Shown here: one piece after another, positions 6,963 through 11,894 of the stretch
Numbering within the stretch: the first letter of the stretch is position 1
Layout: every line of letters begins with the position of its first letter
NCBI GenBank assembly: GCA_937907435.1
Contig: CALCIA010000305.1
Coordinates: 1 to 14,277 of the forward strand
Direction of reading: 5' to 3'
Source: an uncultured Actinomycetes bacterium
GTDB taxonomy: Bacteria > Actinomycetota > Thermoleophilia > Solirubrobacterales > 70-9
Length of the DNA: 14,277 nt
Program-made: the position numbers and the translations under genes
Notes under the pieces: model-generated
The model's database searches: none
Seen by the model: the letters and a program-made list of their open reading frames with translations, nothing else
Told to the model about the DNA's origin: nothing

Positions 6963-6968
6963 ATGGTA
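6963..6968 (-). promoter_or_regulatory. Candidate -10 box TACCAT of the HD/HSP90-like gene
   Basis: The minus strand reads TACCAT-CCCGTCC-GTG: 7 bases to the chosen start and no Shine-Dalgarno sequence. The same spacer CCCGTCC sits between TATCCT and the ATG of the enoyl-CoA hydratase gene at 8441, just outside the island. Confidence 0.45.
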
Positions 6969-7040
6969 TGCCCCAGGGACAAAGGCCGACATAACAGTTC
7001 ACAGGAGCACGCAGGGATCACCCCGCCGGCGACATGGTGA

Positions 7041-7563
7041 CTGCCGGCTAACCTCGCGCTTCACCTGCCGAACGCCCGCGACCGTCTCCTCCGCTACCGC
7101 AGCGCGCTCGAGTCGCGCTTCGGCCCCCAGCCGTCGGACCGACTGATCTTCCAGGCGCTCGGCGAGGGCGGACCCGTCTGGGGGTGGCCGCGAGGAGGAG
7201 GGCAACGGATTCCGCTCGCCTGGACCAAGAACTTCTACAACCGGTGGGTGGACAGGGTCTGGGTGCCGGCGCGGGGCGATTCGCCGCGCGGGCGCCCGAC
7301 GCTCCGCCCGGCCTCGCAACGATGAAACTCTACGACGGCCGCCACACCGCGATCTCGATGGCCCTCCACTCCACCCTGGTGATGAGGCCGGCGGGCATGA
7401 ACCTGCATCCACAGGCGGCGATGGCGGGGCACAGCATCCAGACCTCGAGAGCCGCTACCGCCACATCATCGTCAGCTACATCGGCAAGCCGCCGATCGAC
7501 CCTCGAGGGAGAGTGCGCCGAGGCGCGAAGGCGGGTCGAGGAAACTCCATCTCCGCTTCTATG
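7041..7563 (+). pseudogene. Tyrosine recombinase (phage integrase), C-terminal remnant
   Basis: The catalytic half of an island integrase, broken by frameshifts. Frame from 7041 gives HLPNARDRLLRYRSALESRF and later PLAWTKNFYNRWVDRVW, then reaches TGA at 7322. Coding shifts near 7270-7300 to the frame giving KLYDGRHTAISMALHSTLV (catalytic Arg-His motif) and NLHPQAAMAGHSIQT (the later catalytic His). A change near 7443 gives LESRYRHIIVSYIGKPPID, whose Tyr in ESRYRH is the expected nucleophile, and a further shift near 7500 restores LEGECAEARRRVEE. The N-terminal arm- and core-binding domains are missing: the fragment begins after a TGA at 7038, right beside the divergent cargo gene. It points at the right att copy, as island integrases normally do. 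Residues 7564-7710 show nothing further. Confidence 0.85.
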
Positions 7564-7710
7564 AGGCGGCTGTCCGTCCTCCGGAGCACCGGCAGGGTGG
7601 CCCAGATCCGTCGGTTAGTGTCGCCTCGTGGCGGTTTATGTCCGATACCCGGTCGTGGCGCAGAGCCAGATGCAGGTAGAAATTCGACGATCCGCCTTGG
7701 CAAATCTCCT

Positions 7711-7753
7711 CTCCTAGGGATGGGCCGCTGGTTCGAATCCAGCTCGGGGCACT
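7711..7753 (+). repeat. attR: duplicated tRNA-Arg 3' end
   Basis: Positions 7723-7753 repeat tRNA positions 3446-3476 exactly (31 bp). Homology continues leftward to 7711 with one base missing and one mismatch, so the anticodon region is also copied (CTCCTAGGGAT against CTCCTAAGGGAT). There is no D arm or 5' acceptor strand, so this is not a tRNA gene. Its last bases fall in the TAG stop (7752-7754) of the convergent hydratase gene. Confidence 0.9.
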
Positions 7754-8441
7754 ACGGAGTCGGCGGGACCAGGGCGTCGATCACGCTCCCATACATGCCG
7801 CGCTTGATCGCGGCGATGCCTTGGCGCGGTTTGCCGGCGAGGTCGGTGGCGAGGGTCACGGCGCGGTCCAGGAGGTCTTCCTCGGGGGCGAGGTCGGTGA
7901 CGATGCCGGCGGTGAGGGCTTCGGGGGCGGTGAAGCGGTGGGCGGTGACCATCGCGCGGTGGGCGGCCGGTGGGCTGAGGCGGGCGGTGAGGAGGGCGTT
8001 CATCGGTGGGGTGAAGGGGAGGCCGAGGTCGGCCTCGGGGAGGCAGAAGTAGCCGCGGTCGGCGCGCATCAGGGCGAGGTCGAAGGAGAGGGCGAGCATC
8101 GCGCCCGCGGCGAAGGCGTGGCCGTTGATCGCGGCGACGGTGGGGACGTCGAGGGCGAGGACGCGGCCGAACAGGGAGTGGACGCGGGCGAGGATCGCCT
8201 CTGCCTCGTCGGGATGCGATCCCATGTACTCGAGGTCGAGGCCGTTGGAGAAGAACTTGCCGCTGCCGGTGAGCGCCAGCGCGGCGGGGGCGTCGTCGGC
8301 CTCGATCGCGTCGAGGATCGACTCCAGTCCGCTCAGCAGCTCCGGATGGAACCGGTTCTCGCCGCGGCTCATGGTCACGACGACGACCGGGCCGCGGCGG
8401 TCGACGTCGATGCCGGCGGGGAGGGAGGCAAGGTGGTCCAT
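7752..8441 (-). CDS. Enoyl-CoA hydratase/isomerase (crotonase) family
   Basis: A 229-aa crotonase-fold enzyme, slightly short for the family. Oxyanion-hole segments are visible: FFSNGLDL (63-70) and INGHAFAAGAMLAL (105-118). The position of the first crotonase catalytic Glu (in GGGCEL of rat hydratase) appears to be Met115, whereas the second is kept as E136 in LPEADLGL. One catalytic Glu is the arrangement of delta3,delta2-enoyl-CoA isomerases, so isomerisation of unsaturated acyl-CoA is more likely than hydration. ATG 8441 has TATCCT 7 bases upstream and no ribosome binding site. It diverges from the PadR gene across a 27-bp gap containing a palindrome, so PadR control is plausible. The stop lies on the island right border. 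Confidence 0.85.
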   Translation of the reverse strand: MDHLASLPAGIDVDRRGPVVVVTMSRGENRFHPELLSGLESILDAIEADDAPAALALTGSGKFFSNGLDLEYMGSHPDEAEAILARVHSLFGRVLALDVPTVAAINGHAFAAGAMLALSFDLALMRADRGYFCLPEADLGLPFTPPMNALLTARLSPPAAHRAMVTAHRFTAPEALTAGIVTDLAPEEDLLDRAVTLATDLAGKPRQGIAAIKRGMYGSVIDALVPPTP

Positions 8442-8448
8442 GGACGGG

Positions 8449-8466
8449 AGGATAACTAGAATCTAG
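8449..8466. promoter_or_regulatory. Overlapping divergent promoters and CTAGA-A-TCTAG palindrome
   Basis: In the 27-bp gap, TATCCT on the minus strand (8454-8449) is 7 bases from the hydratase ATG and TAGAAT on the plus strand (8457-8462) is 6 bases from the PadR ATG. CTAGAATCTAG at 8456-8466 is a 5-1-5 inverted repeat covering the plus -10 box. A PadR dimer bound there would block its own promoter and probably the hydratase promoter. Confidence 0.5.
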
Positions 8467-8468
8467 GT

Positions 8469-9029
8469 ATGGCGCTTCGGCACGTGATCCTCGGCCTCCT
8501 GGTCGACCGGCCTGACCACGCGTACTCGCTCAAGCACCGACTCTCGCCCGGGGTCCCCCGCGACCGGCTCGTCAACGACGGCATCCTCTACCCCTTGCTC
8601 GCCAAGCTCGAGGCCGAGAAGCTGGTGAAGGCCGCCGAGCGACCGGGCCACGCCGGGCGGCCGCGCCGCGTCTACTCGGTCACGCCCGCCGGGCGGCGCG
8701 AGTTCCGGCGCTGGCTGCGCTCTGAGGAGGACGAGGACGAGGCGCCGATCCACGCGCTCTTCGTCGCCCACCCGCTGGTCAAGCTCCTCTTCGCCGGCCA
8801 CCTCCCCGCCGCCGCGCTGCGGGCCAAGCTCGACCGCCACGCCGAGCGCGTCACCGAACGCATCGCCGCGCTCGAGGAGCTCCGCCGGATCGCTCCCCCC
8901 GAGGCCGCCGGCGGCCTCGGCCCCTCGCTGCTCGACCTCGAGCTGCGCCAGCTGCGCGACCGCCTCGACTGGCTCGAGGGCCTGCCGGACGCCCTCGACT
9001 CCGGCGCTCGCGTCAGGGAGTCGGGCTGA
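8469..9029 (+). CDS. PadR-family transcriptional regulator
   Basis: A 186-aa winged-helix repressor with the PadR layout: N-terminal DNA-binding domain at residues 3-82 (ALRHVILGLLVDRPDHAYSL, then NDGILYPLLAKLEAEKLVK, then the wing GRPRRVYSVTPAG) and a helical C-terminal dimerisation domain at about 92-178 with many charged residues (ERVTERIAALEELRR). Length is ordinary. ATG 8469 sits 6 bases after TAGAAT. The gene diverges from the enoyl-CoA hydratase and is convergent with the FadH-like reductase, overlapping it by 17 bp (9013-9029). It probably controls one or both in response to a small aromatic or acyl ligand; the ligand is unknown. Confidence 0.9.
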   Translation: MALRHVILGLLVDRPDHAYSLKHRLSPGVPRDRLVNDGILYPLLAKLEAEKLVKAAERPGHAGRPRRVYSVTPAGRREFRRWLRSEEDEDEAPIHALFVAHPLVKLLFAGHLPAAALRAKLDRHAERVTERIAALEELRRIAPPEAAGGLGPSLLDLELRQLRDRLDWLEGLPDALDSGARVRESG

Positions 9030-11061
9030 GCGCCGACGGGCTGACCGCGGCCGACCGCACCGCCAGCGTCCCCTCGAGGATCGCCTCCTCGAGGCCGCGC
9101 GGCGAGCGGCAGTCGCCGGCGCTCACATAAGGGACCCCGGCGGACCGCAGCGCCGCCCCGAGCCGGTCCTCGGGGACGCGGCCGAGCGAGAGGACCACCG
9201 CGTCGACGGCGAAGGTGGTCTTGCGCTCCGAGGCGAAGATGCTGCGGCAGCGGACCTCGCCGCCGGTCGCCGAGTCGAGCTCCAGGCCCGAGGCGATCCT
9301 CACCCCCGCCCGCTCCAGGCGCGCCAGGTACTGGTGGCGGGCGTACTGGTGGACGGAGAAGCCGGGCATCGGGGCGGCGGTGATGAGCGTCACCTCGCGC
9401 CCCGCGGCGGCGAGGAGCTCGGCGGTGTCGAGGCCGGTCGGCTCGCCGCCCCAGTCGGCGACCAGGACGCGTCCCCCGGGCCGCGCCCCGGCGAGGACGT
9501 CCCATGCCTGGAGGACCTTGACGTCGCCGAGGTCGGGGGCCGCCGCGTAGGGACGGGCGCCGGTCGCGAGGACGACGAGGTCCGGGGACAGGGCGGCGAT
9601 CGCCGCCGGGTCGGCCTCCGCGCCGAGGCGCAGCTCGACGCCGCCGCGGTCGAGCAGCATCTCGTAGTTGGCGGCCAGCGTCCGCGCCAGCTCCTCGTGC
9701 CCGGGCGCCGCGCCCGCCAGCCGCGTCTGGCCGCCGATCCGCTCTGCCCGCTCAAGGACGATCACCTCGTCGCCGGCGGCGCCCGCCTCGGCCGCCGCGG
9801 CGAGGCCCGCCGGGCCCGCGCCGACGACGACCACGCGCCGCCCGCCGCCCCGGAACGTCGGGTCGCGCCTTGCTTCGACGCCCAGGGCGGGCGCCGGGAG
9901 GGCCGGGTCGCGCCCGGCCGAACCGGCGTCGGGCGCGGCGAGGGTCCCCCGCCCGGCCCCACCGTCCCGTCCCGTCCCCGGCAACGTCAGCTCCCGCCCC
10001 GCCCGCGGGTTCTGGGCGCAGCGGATCGGCGTCTCGGCGTGGTAGTGGGCGATGCAGGCGTTGCAGCCGATGCAGCGCACCACCGAGTCGAGTTGGCCGG
10101 CGCGGACCTTGCGCGGCAGGTCGGGGTCGGTGATCAGGGCGCGGGTCATCCCGACCGCGTCGGCGGCGCCGCTCGCGATCAGCGCGTCGGCCTCGGCGGG
10201 CTCGACGATCCGGGTCGTCGCCAGCACCGGCACGCCGAGCTTGAAGGGCCCGGTCAGCCCCGCGACCGCGTTGCGCGGGGTCGGCGGCGGCGGCGCGATG
10301 CCGGTGCTGCGGACGAAGGTCGCCGAGTGGCCGATCGCGAGGTGGACGTAGTCGACGGTCCCGGCGAGGCGCGGCGCGATCGCCCGCGCGGCCTCCGAGT
10401 CGGCGCTGAGGCGGACCCCGAGCGCCAGCCCGGGCGCGGCCGCCCGCACCGCCGCGAGCACCTCGGTCACCAGCGCGGCCGGGTCGCCGTAACGGTCGTC
10501 GCGATCGTTGCACTCCGGGTCGAAGAACTGCTCCAGCAGGTAGCCGTGGGCGCCGGTCACCTCGATCCCGTCGAGGCCCGCCGCGGCGGCGATCCCGGCG
10601 CAGCGCCCGTAGGAGGCGACCAGCTCCTCCACCTCCGCGGTGCGCAGCGCCCGCGGCTCGGTCTGGAAGCGCTGGCTCGGCCGCGCGCTCGCCGAGACGA
10701 CCTCCGCCCGCGGCGCCGAGGAGATCACCTCGCGCCCGCCGTGGAAGAGCTGGACGAAGAGCTTGGTCCCGTGCGGCCGCACCGCGGCGGCGATCCGCCG
10801 ATACCCGTCGGCGGTCGAGTCGAAGTACCCGGCGAGGGTGTGGGAGGTGAGCAGCCCCGAGGGCGCCACCGCGACCGCCTCCATCACGATCAGCCCCGCC
10901 CCGCCCACCGCGCGCGCCTCCTGGTAGGCGACGAAGTCCTCGGTCGGCAGGTGGTCGGCGACCAACGTGGTCTGGTGCGAGGTGGAGACGATCCGGCAGG
11001 GCAGCGTCACCGGACCGATCTCGAGCGGCGCGAGCAGATGGTCGAGCGAGCGAGTTCCCAC
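9013..11061 (-). CDS. FadH/OYE-type FMN-4Fe4S-FAD reductase
   Basis: A 682-aa multidomain flavoenzyme of the 2,4-dienoyl-CoA reductase/enoate reductase group. Order: an OYE-like FMN TIM barrel (about 5-325) with GAHGYLLEQFFDPECNDR, whose Tyr is the usual proton donor; an iron-sulfur motif C330-x2-C333-x2-C336-x11-C348; a Gly/Ala/Pro/Arg-rich linker of about 45 residues (363-407); a FAD Rossmann motif GAGPAG at 414-419 followed by VIVLERAERIGGQTRLAG; and a second nucleotide-binding region (VLVADWGGEPTGLDTAELL). It should reduce an activated C=C bond with NAD(P)H. GTG 11061 is chosen because GATAGT lies 9 bases upstream and the barrel starts at once (SLDHLLAPLEIGPVTLPCR); the frame is open to 11244 but that part has no family character. 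It somewhat resembles mycofactocin-associated FadH/OYE proteins; no mycofactocin gene is in view. Confidence 0.88.
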   Translation of the reverse strand: MGTRSLDHLLAPLEIGPVTLPCRIVSTSHQTTLVADHLPTEDFVAYQEARAVGGAGLIVMEAVAVAPSGLLTSHTLAGYFDSTADGYRRIAAAVRPHGTKLFVQLFHGGREVISSAPRAEVVSASARPSQRFQTEPRALRTAEVEELVASYGRCAGIAAAAGLDGIEVTGAHGYLLEQFFDPECNDRDDRYGDPAALVTEVLAAVRAAAPGLALGVRLSADSEAARAIAPRLAGTVDYVHLAIGHSATFVRSTGIAPPPPTPRNAVAGLTGPFKLGVPVLATTRIVEPAEADALIASGAADAVGMTRALITDPDLPRKVRAGQLDSVVRCIGCNACIAHYHAETPIRCAQNPRAGRELTLPGTGRDGGAGRGTLAAPDAGSAGRDPALPAPALGVEARRDPTFRGGGRRVVVVGAGPAGLAAAAEAGAAGDEVIVLERAERIGGQTRLAGAAPGHEELARTLAANYEMLLDRGGVELRLGAEADPAAIAALSPDLVVLATGARPYAAAPDLGDVKVLQAWDVLAGARPGGRVLVADWGGEPTGLDTAELLAAAGREVTLITAAPMPGFSVHQYARHQYLARLERAGVRIASGLELDSATGGEVRCRSIFASERKTTFAVDAVVLSLGRVPEDRLGAALRSAGVPYVSAGDCRSPRGLEEAILEGTLAVRSAAVSPSALSPTP

Positions 11062-11070
11062 CTCGCCACA

Positions 11071-11076
11071 ACTATC
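11071..11076 (-). promoter_or_regulatory. Candidate -10 box GATAGT of the FadH-like gene
   Basis: GATAGT on the minus strand is followed by 9 bases and the GTG at 11061. It supports the shorter start and a leaderless or nearly leaderless message. Confidence 0.35.
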
Positions 11077-11191
11077 GTCGATCGAGGGTGGCCGAATGAA
11101 ATGGTGAGGCTTCTGTGGGAGAGGCGTCACGGGGACGTTGCAATGTCGTACTTCCGTGAGGATCGCGTCCGAGACCTTCCACACCGCGGCC

Positions 11192-11385
11192 GGATCGGTC
11201 ACAGAGATGCCGAGAACGTCACACCTTCCGGCCCTCAGAGGCACTTTTCGGCCCGGAATCGAGGGTCCGAGAACGCGCTGCGTGGATTGACCGTCCTATA
11301 GCACGGTCAATCCACGCAGCGCGGTCGTCGATGTTGGACAACACGGGCAGAAGGCCTGCGTTCTCGACATCTCCGTGACGGATCC
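11192..11385. repeat. Long imperfect inverted repeat around a central hairpin
   Basis: Positions 11192-11218 and 11359-11385 are inverted copies, 24 of 27 identical, with weaker similarity continuing inward for about 15 bases. They enclose the perfect hairpin at 11274-11323. The region 11062-11459 has no gene I can support. Either a small non-autonomous palindromic element, or two diverged copies of one short coding stretch placed head to head. Confidence 0.65.
11274..11323. repeat. Perfect 21-bp inverted repeat, 8-base loop
   Basis: Arms 11274-11294 and 11303-11323 are exact reverse complements around CCTATAGC (11295-11302). No T-run follows on either strand. It is far stronger than needed for a terminator and lies between two genes that both point away or are separated from it by over 100 bp. 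Confidence 0.9.
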
Positions 11386-11399
11386 CTATTCCGTCACGG
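11373..11399. repeat. Perfect 10-bp inverted repeat CCGTGACGGA
   Basis: CCGTGACGGA (11373-11382) pairs with TCCGTCACGG (11390-11399) around TCCCTAT. It overlaps the right outer arm of the larger inverted repeat and lies 60 bp beyond the stop of the minus-strand nitroreductase, where it could act as a U-less terminator. Confidence 0.6.
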
Positions 11400-11459
11400 T
11401 CCCTCCGTACCCGCGGCGTGCCGGCCACCGGCCGGACACACAGCGCGTAGGCCGACGCG

Positions 11460-11858
11460 CTAGACGGACTTCAGCTCGACGACCGGGATCTTTCGGTCCG
11501 TCTTCTGTGCGTATTCGGCGAACTGGGGCTGCTGCTCGGACTGGATCGCGTAGATCCGGTCCCGCTCCTCGCCGGTCACCTCCGCAGCGACGACTTCTCG
11601 GGTGTCGGCGCCGATCTCGATCGAGACGTTCGGTTCGGCTTTCAGGTTGTGGAACCAGCCGGGATGGGACGGGGCCCCCGCTTTCGAGGCGAAGATGAAG
11701 GTCCGCCCGTCCTCGCTCAGGTAGACGAGCGGCGTCACGTGCTCCTGTCCCGACTTGGCGCCGACGTTGTGCAGGAGCAGCAGCGGCATGCCCTCGAACA
11801 TGCCCCCGGCCGACCCGCCGTTGGCGCGGAACTCGGCGGCGTGTGATCGATGCCACAA
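11460..11858 (-). CDS. Deazaflavin (F420)-type nitroreductase family protein
   Basis: A 132-aa protein of the DDN/DUF385 split-barrel family, typically F420H2-dependent reductases of quinones or nitro compounds. Family marks: AEFRANGGSAGGMFEGMPLL at the N-terminus, LLHNVGAKSGQEHVTPL (28-44; the GAKSG turn contacts the cofactor phosphates in known members), FASKAGAPSHPGWFHNLKAE (56-75), and PQFAEYAQKTDRKIPVVEL at the end. The frame runs open far upstream through the divergent ClC gene, so the start must be inferred: TTG 11858 fits family length and lies 6 bases after GATATT on the minus strand; ATG 11801 would remove conserved residues. It diverges from the ClC gene with a palindrome between them. 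Cofactor and substrate are inferred. Confidence 0.87.
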   Translation of the reverse strand: MWHRSHAAEFRANGGSAGGMFEGMPLLLLHNVGAKSGQEHVTPLVYLSEDGRTFIFASKAGAPSHPGWFHNLKAEPNVSIEIGADTREVVAAEVTGEERDRIYAIQSEQQPQFAEYAQKTDRKIPVVELKSV

Positions 11859-11863
11859 AAGCG

Positions 11864-11885
11864 AAATATCGTGATCCGATACTTT
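11864..11885. promoter_or_regulatory. Palindromic operator over divergent -10 boxes
   Basis: TATCG-TGATC-CGATA (11867-11881) is a perfect 5-5-5 inverted repeat, extended by AA/TT at 11864-11865 and 11883-11884 with one mismatch. GATATT on the minus strand (11870-11865) lies 6 bases before the nitroreductase TTG; GATACT/TACTTT on the plus strand (11878-11885) lies 9-11 bases before the ClC GTG at 11895. This is a good candidate operator for the MarR protein encoded at 13604. Confidence 0.5.
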
Positions 11886-11894
11886 TTCTCCCCC

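Larger units (their letters stand above)
3477..7753. mobile_element. tRNA-Arg-integrated mini-island, decayed integrase
   Basis: About 4.3 kb between an intact tRNA-Arg (left) and an exact 31-bp copy of its 3' end (right). Contents in order: short direct repeats and a decayed tRNA-like copy (3484-3658), a broken MarR-type regulator (about 3740-3986), the HD/HSP90-like ATPase gene (3983-6955, minus) and a tyrosine integrase C-terminal remnant reading toward the right border (about 7041-7563). The cargo gene is visibly less G+C-rich and has less skewed codon use than the genes on both sides. With its integrase broken the element is probably fixed unless helped in trans. Without the island the enoyl-CoA hydratase stop would directly abut the tRNA. 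Confidence 0.85.

Noticed and set aside
6956..7021. GTG 7021 start for the HD/HSP90-like gene
   Set aside because: Adds 22 Cys-rich residues before the conserved region and would place any promoter in the integrase remnant; GTG 6955 has TACCAT 7 bases upstream.
7711..7753. A second tRNA gene at the right island border
   Set aside because: It lacks the D arm and 5' acceptor strand; it is only the duplicated 3' part.
11062..11244. Upstream start at 11244 for the FadH-like gene
   Set aside because: The TIM barrel begins right after GTG 11061, and the extension crosses an inverted-repeat arm and the candidate promoter.
9334..11301. Long plus-strand open frame (655 codons) opposite the FadH-like gene
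   Set aside because: Arg/Gly/Asp-rich, no family character; a by-product of G+C-rich third positions of the real minus-strand gene.
11870..11892. Nitroreductase start at a GTA codon just after GGGGGAG on the minus strand
   Set aside because: The spacing looks like a ribosome binding site, but GTA is not a normal start codon; TTG 11858 fits better unless a sequencing error turned GTG into GTA.
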